Shown here piece after piece: positions 25,320 through 33,956 of a stretch of DNA of 45,409 nt. A program made the position numbers and the translations under genes. The notes under the pieces are model-generated. The model made no database searches. It was given only the letters and a program-made list of their open reading frames with translations, and was not told the origin of the DNA. How positions within the stretch are numbered: position 1 is the first letter of the stretch; each line of letters starts with the position of its first letter. The DNA is from Ignavibacteria bacterium (GTDB taxonomy: Bacteria; Bacteroidota; Ignavibacteria; Ignavibacteriales; Melioribacteraceae), in NCBI GenBank assembly GCA_012719345.1, contig JAAYAN010000136.1, forward strand, positions 1 through 45,409, in the 5' to 3' direction.

Positions 25320-25655
25320 TTAATTTTGGAAAGAAATGCCTCTGCCGCGAATAAGATTACGGAATTTTTCATCGTCCTCTACAGTAAAAGCAATTCTTCT
25401 TCTTTTATTCTTTTCAAAAAGGAGATATAAAAATTTACGCTTGGACCTGAGGCTGTCGAAAGGATACCAAGTTTTAAAATCATCTGTTCCCATCAGCTTA
25501 CTTTCCTGATTAGAAAATGTTTTTTTTATGACCTGGATTTTCTCGATGCGGCTTAATTTAATCATTTTTGAAGCAAAAGTTGGAATATAATATTTTTTAA
25601 ACAAGATATCGTCATCTGTTAATTTAATCAGATTATCCTCATAAACTTGTTCCAT
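25320..25655 (-). CDS. Small protein, possible PH-like fold, unknown
   Basis: 111-aa soluble protein, basic, not confidently recognised. The sequence alternates short strands (NLIKLTDDDILFKKYYI, MIKLSRIEKIQVIKK, KRKFLYLLFEKNKRRRIAFTV) and ends with a helix (DDEKFRNLIRGRG). This is the order expected of a bacterial PH-like domain. It starts at ATG 25655 and ends 151 bases upstream of the coiled-coil gene on the same strand. Confidence 0.6.
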   Translation of the reverse strand: MEQVYEDNLIKLTDDDILFKKYYIPTFASKMIKLSRIEKIQVIKKTFSNQESKLMGTDDFKTWYPFDSLRSKRKFLYLLFEKNKRRRIAFTVEDDEKFRNLIRGRGISFQN

Positions 25656-25783
25656 ATTGCATTCCTTAAAATTATTATTTAATTGAAAGCAATATATTTT
25701 AATATTTCTACAAAAGCAAGCCTAACATTATAATTTAGAATACAGTGTTTTCCTAAAATAATTAGTAAAACTTTATTAAATCT

Positions 25784-25837
25784 AAATCCGCCATTAAATA
25801 ACATAATAATAGCGGATCCGTCAAAAACCGGATAAAT
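25784..25837. repeat. 54-nt dispersed hairpin repeat, copy A
   Basis: It begins AAATCCGCCATTA and ends CCGGATAAAT. It shares 48 of 54 positions with the copy at 32905-32958. The arms ATCCGCCATTA and TAATAGCGGAT (one mismatch) can pair, and a second small stem ATCCG/CGGAT follows. It lies in the spacer between rfbA and the 111-aa gene. Confidence 0.85.
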
Positions 25838-25952
25838 TTACTAACAAAATCTACACATTCCTGAAAAACATCCCGATAAAATCTGGATTACCCAAAATAG
25901 CCAATAAAAAAAACTCAACCATAATATTATTTATTCTAATGACTTTTTTGGG

Positions 25953-26816
25953 TTAAAGATTTTTCAATACTGCTGTCAGATAGTCTTTATATAATGATCT
26001 CGGAATCGATTTAAGCAATTCGTTGAACTGTTCTGTGCTTATAAATCCTTTTTTTAATGCTATTTCTTCGATGCAAGCTACTTTTAAACCCTGCCGGTCT
26101 TCAATAACACCGAAAAAATTACTTGCCTGCAGCAAAGATTCGGGCGTACCTGTATCAAGCCATGCAACTCCGCGTCCTATTAAATTAACATTTAATCTGC
26201 CTTTATTTAAGAATACTTTATTTACATCTGTAATCTCAAGCTCGTTTCTTCCGGAAGGTTTAAGATTTTTAGATATTTCTAAAACGGTATTATCGTAAAC
26301 ATAAAGTCCCGGAACAGCAAATTCCGACTTGGGACTGTCTGGTTTTTCTTCAATAGATAAAGCTTTGCCTTCGGAATTGAATTCTACAATTCCATATCTC
26401 TGGGGATCTTTAACACGATATGCAAAAATCGTAGCTCCATCCGATTTCTGCAATGCATCGTAAAAGAAATTGAGTTTGCCGTAGAAAATATTATCACCTA
26501 ATATTAAGGTTACGCTGTCGTTCCCAATAAATTTTTCACCTATTATAAAAGCTTCTGCAATTCCCCTTGGTTCTTCCTGAAGAGCGTACTCAATATTAAG
26601 TCCTATTTGATTGCCGTCTCCGAATAACAGCTTATATAACGGAATGGTTTCACTGTTAGAAATAATAAGTATATCTTTTATTCCGCCAAGCATCAAAATA
26701 GATAACGGATAATAAATCAATGGCTTATCGTATATTACAGTCAGCTGTTTACTGTAAACTTTAGTTATCGGATATAAGCGTGTTCCGGCGCCGCCTGCAA
26801 GAATTATTCCTTTCAT
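25953..26816 (-). CDS. rfbA: Glucose-1-phosphate thymidylyltransferase
   Basis: Makes dTDP-glucose from glucose-1-phosphate and dTTP, the first step of dTDP-sugar (for example rhamnose) synthesis for surface glycans. 287 aa, full family length. The N-terminal nucleotide-binding loop GGAGTRLYPIT (residues 8-18), the SKQLTVIYDKPLIYYPLS block, LILGDNIFYG with the metal-binding Asp, and AWLDTGTPESLL near the C-terminus are all present. ATG at 26816 follows GAGG at a good distance. rfbB/C/D are not in the window. It begins 7 bases after the secreted-protein gene stop. Confidence 0.95.
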   Translation of the reverse strand: MKGIILAGGAGTRLYPITKVYSKQLTVIYDKPLIYYPLSILMLGGIKDILIISNSETIPLYKLLFGDGNQIGLNIEYALQEEPRGIAEAFIIGEKFIGNDSVTLILGDNIFYGKLNFFYDALQKSDGATIFAYRVKDPQRYGIVEFNSEGKALSIEEKPDSPKSEFAVPGLYVYDNTVLEISKNLKPSGRNELEITDVNKVFLNKGRLNVNLIGRGVAWLDTGTPESLLQASNFFGVIEDRQGLKVACIEEIALKKGFISTEQFNELLKSIPRSLYKDYLTAVLKNL

Positions 26817-26822
26817 TTTTCC

Positions 26823-27608
26823 TCAATCGGTTGCTATTATGTATGCTGAATTAATTATTTTTTTATTATCGTTATATAACGTGATTTTATACTCGCCTTT
26901 TTGCGGTAATTTTACCTTAAAAAAAGTATATTCCCATTCTTTATTTGTTTTTAATTTCTTTGATGAAACAAACTCGGTAAATTCGCTTGTGTTATCTTTT
27001 TTTTGCCAAATATCAGACAGAATATATTTTGTATTCAAAGGTTTATCCGCTTTAATGTAAACATAAATAAAACCATCGTTTCGAGAAAGACGGGCATATT
27101 TTATAAAATCAATAGGTTTTTCATCAATAATTCTTTCGCATATTATAATTTGAGTGTCTTCATAATATGTACTGCTAACTTCAACTTCATTTCCTTTCTC
27201 AAAAGCAGCTTGCTTTACGTTTATTTTAGCTTCCGCAATTTTTCTCCTTTCAGGAGTTTTGAAAGTAATTCGGTATTCGCCGGAATTAATAAATCTGTAA
27301 TTGTATTTTACGAAGTTCAATTCATTAATATTTCGCAAAACCTTGCTTTCAAGAGGTTCATATTTGTTCCCATCCTTTATCTCAATATACAGATAAACTA
27401 ATTCTCTTAACTCTTTTTGATTTTTTAAAAGAATATGAAAATACTCCGGACCTTGTCGTAAAGTTATTTCCTCAATCGGATTTACCGGATCGCCTTTATC
27501 TGTTACATTATAACAAAAATATATTTGCTGAGATGATACAATTCCGCTAAACATAGAAACATAAATTGCAAACAAAAAGATAACCTTGAATATTTTTATT
27601 TTAGTCAT
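26823..27608 (-). CDS. Secreted protein of unknown function
   Basis: 261-aa exported protein with a signal peptide (hydrophobic residues 9-22, then SSQQ). The mature part is predicted beta-rich, with two sandwich-like halves: about 30-130 ending in EYRITFKTPERRKIAEAKINV, and about 140-260 ending in GEYKITLYNDNKKIINSAYII. The repeated GEYxITxxxxxxK pattern suggests two related Ig-like units. No catalytic motif. Close spacing to rfbA suggests cotranscription. Confidence 0.65.
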   Translation of the reverse strand: MTKIKIFKVIFLFAIYVSMFSGIVSSQQIYFCYNVTDKGDPVNPIEEITLRQGPEYFHILLKNQKELRELVYLYIEIKDGNKYEPLESKVLRNINELNFVKYNYRFINSGEYRITFKTPERRKIAEAKINVKQAAFEKGNEVEVSSTYYEDTQIIICERIIDEKPIDFIKYARLSRNDGFIYVYIKADKPLNTKYILSDIWQKKDNTSEFTEFVSSKKLKTNKEWEYTFFKVKLPQKGEYKITLYNDNKKIINSAYIIATD

Positions 27609-27877
27609 ATTAAATCAATAAAATTTTAAATGTAAGGTGTAAATTTAACAAATCATTATAATTAATCCTTAATTACATTTTTTTATCAAAATTCTTAACC
27701 AATTTTTGCTTTTATTTGAATGTGATAAAAATCAAAATAGTAAATAAATATTTTACGCTTGCCTGTTAAAAAACACTAAATTTTAATCACTTAGCGGATT
27801 TTAAAATCTGTATATAATTTATCAATTCAAAATCAACTTGAAATTGGCAGCGTTTAATATTAGATTTTCAATCAAAT

Positions 27878-27884
27878 TACGGAG
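27878..27884 (+). promoter_or_regulatory. Ribosome-binding site deciding a TTG start
   Basis: TACGGAG, a one-base variant of the AACGGAG used by four other genes here, lies 7 bases before the TTG at 27892. This favours that TTG over an in-frame TTG 54 bases upstream. Confidence 0.65.
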
Positions 27885-27891
27885 TAATAAC

Positions 27892-29295
27892 TTGAGTTTT
27901 TCTGAAGAGTATTACGATGATAGCCCAAATCCGGCTTCCGATAGCGAAGATTTGCAGTCGAAAGTAGATATTTGCAAGGAATACGTTTCAGCCGGGCAAA
28001 TTTATGCTTATCTGGATAATATTGAAGAAACAATACAGATGTGCATGGAGTACGATTACAATTCGGATGGAATTTATCTTGTTGATGCAGTTTTAGAAAT
28101 TGCCCCTTACAACAGCGAATTCTGGCAGTATAAAGGTATTTTGCTTAATAATATTTTCGAATTTGAAGAAGCATATTATTGCTTTAACAGAGCTTTATCG
28201 CTAAACCCCAGCGATGTTGAATCTTTAATAAACAAATCAATTACAGAAGACAACCTTGGAATAACCGAGGAGGCAAAGGAATCTCTGAGAAAAGCCCTTG
28301 AGCTTGAGCCCAACAATGAAGAAGCAATCTATAATTTGGGAATAATCAAAATAAGACAAAATAATTATCGAGAAGCTGTTAACGATTTTACACGTGCTGT
28401 AGAAATTGATCCCGAATATACGGAAGCTTGGTTTGAACTTGGTTTTTGCTACGAAAACATTGAAAGATTTGATGAAGCCCTGCATGCATACGATAAGTTT
28501 CTTGAATTTGAGGCATATAACTCTGCCGGCTGGTATAACCGAGGTATTGTCCTTATCCGGATGGCAGATTTCCGCGAAGCGATAAAAAGCTTTGAACTAT
28601 CCTTAGCTATTAAAGAAGATTTTACAAGCGCCTGGTTCAATTGCGGAATCTGTTATGCCAACACAGGAAATTTTGAGCAGGCAAAATCAGCATTTAACAA
28701 AGCAGCTCAATTGGATGACGAAGATGAATCCATCTGGTACAATCTTGCCGAAGTTTATCTTGAGTTGAAAGATTATAAAAATGCGCTTGCTTGCTTTAAT
28801 AATGCAATAAAACTAGATGAAGAATATTTTGAAGCGCTTTTGGAAAGAGGTTATTGCCATCTGATGATGAAAAATAAAAAGATGGCATTTAAAGATTTAT
28901 ACGATGCTCTTATTCTCATTAATTCAGATTATAATGATTTCGAATTACAAACGGATAAAGAAAAAAAATTAAGAGTTTCTCTTATTCAAAACTCTATAAA
29001 AAAGAATCTTAAAAGTGCAGAACTATGGGCTGAACTTGGTGAAGCACATTTTGATGCAGGACAGTTGAATGAAAGCATCGAATCTTTCAATAAAGCTCTT
29101 AAGCTAAATAATAAAAACGCAAAAGCACTTTACGGCAAAGCAAAGAGCGAATTATACGACGGAAGAATCAGCGAGTCAGTATATAATTTCGGGAATGCCT
29201 TCCTTATAGATCAGGAATTAAAAAAAATATTTGAAAAAGAATTTCCTGATATTCTTTCATCGCGCTTGTTTAACGAACTTATTTTCAGCAATTGA
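27892..29295 (+). CDS. Cytoplasmic TPR-repeat protein
   Basis: 467-aa protein, beginning MSFSEEYYDDSPNPASDSEDLQ from the TTG start, with at least nine tetratricopeptide repeats (about residues 75-440). Repeats such as AWFELGFCYENIERFDEALHAYDKFLEFEAYNSAGWYNRG show the W/L-G-Y-A-P pattern clearly. There is no signal peptide, so it is likely a cytoplasmic scaffold. Its N-terminal 70 residues are acidic. It ends 17 bases before aroE and probably shares its transcript, but no functional link to shikimate synthesis is evident. Confidence 0.85.
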   Translation: MSFSEEYYDDSPNPASDSEDLQSKVDICKEYVSAGQIYAYLDNIEETIQMCMEYDYNSDGIYLVDAVLEIAPYNSEFWQYKGILLNNIFEFEEAYYCFNRALSLNPSDVESLINKSITEDNLGITEEAKESLRKALELEPNNEEAIYNLGIIKIRQNNYREAVNDFTRAVEIDPEYTEAWFELGFCYENIERFDEALHAYDKFLEFEAYNSAGWYNRGIVLIRMADFREAIKSFELSLAIKEDFTSAWFNCGICYANTGNFEQAKSAFNKAAQLDDEDESIWYNLAEVYLELKDYKNALACFNNAIKLDEEYFEALLERGYCHLMMKNKKMAFKDLYDALILINSDYNDFELQTDKEKKLRVSLIQNSIKKNLKSAELWAELGEAHFDAGQLNESIESFNKALKLNNKNAKALYGKAKSELYDGRISESVYNFGNAFLIDQELKKIFEKEFPDILSSRLFNELIFSN

Positions 29296-29312
29296 TTTAA
29301 CCAGGATTAAAA

Positions 29313-30203
29313 ATGGATATACAAAAGCGGCTTGACAACGCTACACAGGTAATTGGAGTTATAGGTCACCCTATTAAACATTCGTATTCGCCCCTTATGC
29401 ACAATACTGCTTTCGTTCTTGACGGATTAAATTACATTTACCTGCCTTTTGATGTTCATACTTCAAACCTTAAAGCTGCCTTAAAAGGTATGATTGCATT
29501 CGGTTTTGTTGGTTTTAATGTTACCATTCCTCATAAAGAAAAAATCATAGAGTTTATGAACGATATATCGGAAGAAGCTTCTGTAATAGGAGCAGTAAAC
29601 ACTATTGCTAACGAAAACGGCAAACTTCACGGATATAATACTGATGTTAACGGCATTACGGAAACTTTGCTTCCATTTAAAGATGAATTAGCAGATTCGG
29701 AAATAAGCGTTATTGGAGCAGGCGGAGCAGCCCGGGCTGTTATCTATGCTTTGATAAGAACATTTAAAGTTTCGAAAATTAATATTATTAATCGCACATT
29801 TCAAAAAGCTGAATCGCTGAAAGAATATTTTTCCGCTAAAATGCACTATGAAAGTTTTTCTACTTACGAGCTTATGCCGCCTGATATTGTTAAAGTTTTG
29901 GGGAACAGCAAACTAATTGTAAATACAACTTCAATTGGGATGTTTCCAAATATTGACGATACTCCTACAACAATAGGCGAGTCTTTTAATGAAAGACAAA
30001 TTGTATTTGATATTATTTACACACCCATTAAAACCAAATTTTTGCAGACTGCCGAAAAAAACGGAGCAATAATATTAAACGGCTTAAGAATGTTTGTTGA
30101 ACAAGGCGCCCGTTCTTATGAAATATGGACGGGAAATAAAATGCCCGTCGATCCGGTTTACCATACCCTGCTTGCAAATCTTCAGAACGATCAGAAAATA
30201 TAA
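29313..30203 (+). CDS. aroE: Shikimate dehydrogenase
   Basis: Reduces 3-dehydroshikimate to shikimate with NADPH in aromatic amino-acid synthesis. 296 aa. The substrate-binding segment IGHPIKHSYSPLMHN, the catalytic lysine in FNVTIPHKE, and NTDVNG with the conserved Asp are present. The NADP-binding glycine loop is VIGAGGAARAV and the C-terminal EQGARSYEIWTG carries the conserved Gln. ATG at 29313. The stop codon forms the first bases of a strong terminator hairpin. Confidence 0.96.
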   Translation: MDIQKRLDNATQVIGVIGHPIKHSYSPLMHNTAFVLDGLNYIYLPFDVHTSNLKAALKGMIAFGFVGFNVTIPHKEKIIEFMNDISEEASVIGAVNTIANENGKLHGYNTDVNGITETLLPFKDELADSEISVIGAGGAARAVIYALIRTFKVSKINIINRTFQKAESLKEYFSAKMHYESFSTYELMPPDIVKVLGNSKLIVNTTSIGMFPNIDDTPTTIGESFNERQIVFDIIYTPIKTKFLQTAEKNGAIILNGLRMFVEQGARSYEIWTGNKMPVDPVYHTLLANLQNDQKI

Positions 30204-30229
30204 GCCGGATACCTGATCCGGCTTTTTTT
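30202..30229 (+). terminator. Rho-independent terminator of aroE
   Basis: AAGCCGGAT (30202-30210), loop ACCTG, ATCCGGCTT (30216-30224), followed by a T-run. The stem begins inside the aroE stop codon. Also within reach of the convergent aminotransferase gene end. Confidence 0.88.
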
Positions 30230-30231
30230 AT

Positions 30232-31425
30232 TTATTTTAATTTTAAGACGACTTCTTTCAGTCTTTTTACAGCTTCCACAAGATTTTTCATTGATGTTGC
30301 ATACGAAAATCTAATGCAGTTTTCAGCTCCGAATGCACTGCCTGGAACTGCAGCAATCTTTGCTTCGTTAAGGATAAACATCGCAAAATCGTATGAATTT
30401 TTAATCTTTTCGGTTCCGAAGGATTTTCCGATAAGTCCCGAAACATCTGGGAAAAGATAAAACGCACCTTCAGGTTTGTTACATTTTATTCCTTCTATCG
30501 AACTTAATTCTTTATGAAAGAAATCTCTTCTTTTTTCAAATTCCACACGCATTTTTTCAACTTCGCTTTGATCTGCATTTAAAGCTTCAACTGTGGCATA
30601 CTGCGATATTGAACAAGCATTTGAAGTGCTATGGCTTTGAATTTTATTAATTCCGTTTATAACATCGGCAGAACCGGCAGTATAACCTACTCTCCAGCCG
30701 GTCATCGAATAAGATTTTGAAACTCCGTTAATAACAATTGTTCTTTTTTTAATTTCTTCGCTAAGAGATGCAAAACTTACAAATTCGAAATTATCATATA
30801 CAAGTTTCTCGTATATTTCATCGGCAATTACATAAAAATTATGTTTTAAAACAACTTCGGCAAGAGATTCAAGTTCTTTCTTTGTATAAGCGCTTCCGGT
30901 TGGATTTGAAGGATTACATAAAATTAAAGCAACAGTTCTGTCTGTTATAGCCGCCTCAAGTTCGGCCGGTGTAATCTTAAAATTATTTTCCAGTTTTGTA
31001 TTTACATAAACATTTTTTCCTTCTGCCATATTAACCATTTCGGGATATGAAACCCAGTATGGAGCGGGAATAATTACTTCGTCATCTTTATCGCAAATTG
31101 TAAGAACAGTATTGTAAACACTTTGTTTTGCACCGTTCGATACAATTATTTCGTTTATTCCAAAATCAAGATTATTATCTTTTTTAAGTTTGGCAGCTAT
31201 TGCTTTTCTTATTTCAATTGAACCGGAATTTATTGTGTATATTGTCTTGTTTTCATTTATCGCTTTTATTCCGGCGTCTTTTATATGCTGCGGTGTAGGG
31301 AAATCGGGTTCTCCCACGCTTAAATCAATAACGTCTGCACCTTCCGATTTCATTTGTTTTGCTTTTGCTGCAACTTTCATAGTTGGTGATTCGGTTATTT
31401 TACTAATTCTTTCTGCAATTTTCAT
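30232..31425 (-). CDS. aspB: Aspartate-type aminotransferase (class I, PLP)
   Basis: 397-aa PLP-dependent aminotransferase of fold type I, subgroup I-beta/gamma. The Schiff-base lysine is in VSKSYSMTGWRVGY. NPSNPTGSAYTKKELE, VIADEIYEKLVY (PLP-contacting Asp and Tyr) and the C-terminal IRFSYATSMKNL (substrate-carboxylate Arg) are intact. Members convert aspartate and 2-oxoglutarate, and some also act on prephenate, which would fit its position beside aroE, although the two genes converge. ATG at 31425 follows GAGG. Confidence 0.93.
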   Translation of the reverse strand: MKIAERISKITESPTMKVAAKAKQMKSEGADVIDLSVGEPDFPTPQHIKDAGIKAINENKTIYTINSGSIEIRKAIAAKLKKDNNLDFGINEIIVSNGAKQSVYNTVLTICDKDDEVIIPAPYWVSYPEMVNMAEGKNVYVNTKLENNFKITPAELEAAITDRTVALILCNPSNPTGSAYTKKELESLAEVVLKHNFYVIADEIYEKLVYDNFEFVSFASLSEEIKKRTIVINGVSKSYSMTGWRVGYTAGSADVINGINKIQSHSTSNACSISQYATVEALNADQSEVEKMRVEFEKRRDFFHKELSSIEGIKCNKPEGAFYLFPDVSGLIGKSFGTEKIKNSYDFAMFILNEAKIAAVPGSAFGAENCIRFSYATSMKNLVEAVKRLKEVVLKLK

Positions 31426-31547
31426 CTTAACCTCAATAATTTATTTATTTGCTCTATTAACTATTGGCAAATATAATTTTAATCATGACAAAAGGAAATT
31501 TATTTTAAGTACATTACATTTTTTTCTTTTCATCTCACTAAAACAAA

Positions 31548-31577
31548 AAAGCCCCGAACCTTTGAGAACGGGGCTTT
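31548..31577 (-). terminator. Rho-independent terminator of the YbaK gene
   Basis: Perfect 9-bp stem AAAGCCCCG (31548-31556) and CGGGGCTTT (31569-31577) with a 12-nt loop. On the minus strand it is followed by a T-run. It lies 22 bases past the ybaK-like stop. Confidence 0.85.
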
Positions 31578-31599
31578 AACTTTTGTGAACGAAAACAAT

Positions 31600-32073
31600 T
31601 CACACCAAAACTTTTGATGAAAATCTTATAATTTTGGGCTTAACAAGACTTTCGTAATCTAAATAGTTCATTTTAATCAATTCAATATGAGTTCCTGCAT
31701 TAAATGCAATTTCCTCGTCATCTACAAGAGAAGCGGCAACAAAAGTATCAATTCCGTAAAGATTTCCGAAAGGAGGCATTGCTCCCACTTCGCAGCCGGG
31801 AAATGCATCTTTAAATTCCTGTTCGTTTGCCAGTCTTACTCTTTCGGCGCCAAGAGCATCTTTAAGCAATGTGAAATCTACTTTATAGGTTGCGGGTAAA
31901 ACAGTCATCGCAAGCCTTCCGTCAACTTTCACTATTACTGTTTTTGCAATTTTTCTGCCTTTTATATGGGAATATGCTGCTATTTCCTGAGCTGTATAAG
32001 CAGGGGAATGAGTTATAGTTAAATATTTAACCTTGTTAAGGTTTAGATATTCTTTTAATCTTGTAGCCGGCAT
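31600..32073 (-). CDS. YbaK/ProX-type aminoacyl-tRNA deacylase
   Basis: 157-aa protein of the YbaK/EbsC/ProXp superfamily, which clears mischarged tRNAs (for example Cys- or Ala-tRNAPro). Visible landmarks are the lysine in GRKIAKTVIVKVDGRLAMTVLPATY, the region EVGAMPPFG and the C-terminal FNAGTHIELIKMNYLDYESLVKP. The latter two fit the branch annotated as 'deacetylase YbaK-associated' in many genomes. The exact tRNA target cannot be told. ATG 32073 follows GGAGG at 6 bases, a canonical ribosome-binding site. Confidence 0.88.
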   Translation of the reverse strand: MPATRLKEYLNLNKVKYLTITHSPAYTAQEIAAYSHIKGRKIAKTVIVKVDGRLAMTVLPATYKVDFTLLKDALGAERVRLANEQEFKDAFPGCEVGAMPPFGNLYGIDTFVAASLVDDEEIAFNAGTHIELIKMNYLDYESLVKPKIIRFSSKVLV

Positions 32074-32270
32074 ATTTACCTCCAGTTAATTTATTAATTA
32101 ATCTGGCCCTTTAGTCCGGTAAAAACTTCCAATCCGTTTCCGAATTACGGGTCTTTCAGAAAACAAAGTATGAATTTACAAATTAATAATCAATGGATTA
32201 GGAGAGTGTATTCGATTAGTAGTAAGTTATAAGTGTAATTATTTACATATTTAATTATTAAACGGCCGAT

Positions 32271-32294
32271 GTAATTTTTTACACCGGCTGTTAA
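32271..32294 (-). terminator. Imperfect hairpin, probable terminator
   Basis: AACGGCCG...GTAA (32271-32284) pairs imperfectly with TTAC...CCGGCTGTT (32281-32294). It lies just past the stop of the minus-strand lumazine-binding-like gene; no strong T-run follows, so rated moderate. Confidence 0.45.
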
Positions 32295-32316
32295 GTTATA
32301 TTTTTTGTTTAAATCT

Positions 32317-32751
32317 TTATTTTTTGAGCTCAATAGTATAAGTTCTCGAAACAATTTTCCATTCGCCCTCTACCTTTGCAAACGAAAGGTACTCAGTCTG
32401 TTTTAATTTCGAGTCTGTTATAGTAATTTTTGCCATTGCTGTTTCGTCATTAATATCAATGCTCTCAATTTTGTAATCTCTTTTCCATCCGCCAATTTTA
32501 CCGGATTTGACTTGGTCAATAAAAATATCTTTATCACTTGAGATTACCTTATTGGTAATTTTATTAACACATACAATTGAAGCGTCATCATAAATAATGG
32601 CTTCAAGTCCTTTGGCATTTTTTGTGTCAGTATTACCCACGTATTCTTTTATTACAGTTTCTATTTCCCCTGCATCAACAGGATTAAAACCTGCAAAAGC
32701 TGATATGTTAAAAATAACCGCAAATAAAGAAATTATTATTGTTGCTTTCAT
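32317..32751 (-). CDS. Secreted lumazine-binding-like (NTF2-fold) protein
   Basis: 144-aa exported protein with a signal peptide (MKATIIISLFAVIFNISAFA). The mature part follows the Lumazine_bd_2 (NTF2-like) pattern: AGEIETVIKEYVGNTDTKNAKGLEAIIYDDASIVCV, then ETAMAKITITDS and LSFAKVEGEWKIVSRTY. Homologues are widespread secreted proteins of unknown function; ligand binding by the cone-shaped fold is presumed. ATG 32751 is preceded by AAGGGGTG, which decides against a longer frame starting at 32826. Confidence 0.8.
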   Translation of the reverse strand: MKATIIISLFAVIFNISAFAGFNPVDAGEIETVIKEYVGNTDTKNAKGLEAIIYDDASIVCVNKITNKVISSDKDIFIDQVKSGKIGGWKRDYKIESIDINDETAMAKITITDSKLKQTEYLSFAKVEGEWKIVSRTYTIELKK

Positions 32752-32904
32752 TGTAACACCCCTTTTTTTAATGAAAAATATTTTGTTTGCAGATTGGGAC
32801 GCAGGTATATCTTTCTTGTTCGACAAAAATTATTAATTATAAGTGTAAAAATTATTCTCCCTTATATATATACTTGTTATGCTCTTAAAATATACCATAA
32901 ACTC

Positions 32905-32958
32905 AAATCCGCCATTAGAAAACAAAATAATGGCGGATCCGTTAAAAGCCGGATAAAT
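32905..32958. repeat. 54-nt dispersed hairpin repeat, copy B
   Basis: Same length and orientation as the copy at 25784-25837, differing at six positions. Here the arms ATCCGCCATTA and TAATGGCGGAT are perfectly complementary (11 bp). It is in the divergent spacer between the lumazine-binding-like and sugar-kinase genes. Confidence 0.85.
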
Positions 32959-33032
32959 CTTTTTAATTGCCCATCTGCAACAATATTTCCAAATTTTTCA
33001 TACTTTTGCATTATTATTTTATCAGGACAGGA

Positions 33033-33956
33033 ATGAAATATCACATAGGAATTGATGCCGGCGCAAGCAAATCGAAACTTGTGATGACAAATGATTCTCT
33101 TAAAAAGATTATTGAAACGAAAGGCGGAGCTGCAAATATTCTAAAGCAAGGTAAGGAAAAGTCTGCCGAGACTATTTGCAATTTAATTTTGAAATCCTTA
33201 AAAATTGCAAAAATTACCAACCCGGAAATTGAGTGCATAACAGTGGGAGCAGCCGGTGCGGGCCGAAAGTCGGATGCTAACGAATTCCAGAATATTTTAA
33301 GCGAAAAATTGGAAGAAAAAAATATTAATTTCAGTAATCTTTTTATAATCAGCGATGCTGAAGCTGCTCTTGAAGGAGCTTTCAATGGAGGACCGGGTTG
33401 TATTCTGATTTCGGGAACAGGATCAATAGCCTATGGCAAAGATCCTAACGGAATTATAATACGGGTAGGTGGTTTCGGCAGAAACATAGGAGATGAAGGA
33501 AGCGGTTTCAGTATAGGAAGTAAAGGCATAAATGAATTTTCGAAACAAATTGACGGGAGGCACCCTAAAACTATTCTTTTCGATATTTTTTCCCTGAAAT
33601 TAAAAATATCTTCATCCGAGGATCTGATAAATCTGGTTTATTCAAGTAATTATGATTTGTCTTCTGCAGCCCCTCTGGTTATTGAATCTGCCGAAAAAAA
33701 AGACCGCCTCTGCCTTCAAATTCTGAACGATGAAGTTGACGAACTGCTTTCACATATCCGTACAGTTAAAAGCAGAATTGCAGCACCGTCAATGAAATTA
33801 TGCCTTTCGGGAAGCATTTTAAATACAAATAATTATTTTTCAAAAATTTTTCGGCAGAAAATAAAATTATTGAACCCCGAAATAGTTATTATCGAACCAG
33901 CATTCCCTCCGGAAATAGGAGCTATTGTTTACGGACTAAAATCAAAACCTTTATGA
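33033..33956 (+). CDS. BadF/BadG-type sugar kinase (GlcNAc/MurNAc kinase-like)
   Basis: 307-aa ASKHA-fold ATPase of the BadF/BadG/BcrA family that includes N-acetylglucosamine kinases. The phosphate-1 loop is GIDAGASKSKLV (residues 5-16). SDAEAALEGAF with the catalytic Asp, GCILISGTGSIAYG (phosphate 2) and RNIGDEGSGFSIG are the diagnostic blocks; the adenosine motif is LCLSGSIL. ATG 33033 puts the nucleotide loop at the N-terminus as expected. The stop overlaps the next ATG (ATGA), coupling it to the AmpG-like permease and suggesting a role in salvaging cell-wall amino sugars. Confidence 0.87.
   Translation: MKYHIGIDAGASKSKLVMTNDSLKKIIETKGGAANILKQGKEKSAETICNLILKSLKIAKITNPEIECITVGAAGAGRKSDANEFQNILSEKLEEKNINFSNLFIISDAEAALEGAFNGGPGCILISGTGSIAYGKDPNGIIIRVGGFGRNIGDEGSGFSIGSKGINEFSKQIDGRHPKTILFDIFSLKLKISSSEDLINLVYSSNYDLSSAAPLVIESAEKKDRLCLQILNDEVDELLSHIRTVKSRIAAPSMKLCLSGSILNTNNYFSKIFRQKIKLLNPEIVIIEPAFPPEIGAIVYGLKSKPL

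Noticed and set aside
25300-25357. AACGGAG followed by a TTG and a short frame
   Set aside because: Spacing is only 3 bases and the frame has 14 codons, running into the 3' end of an opposite gene.
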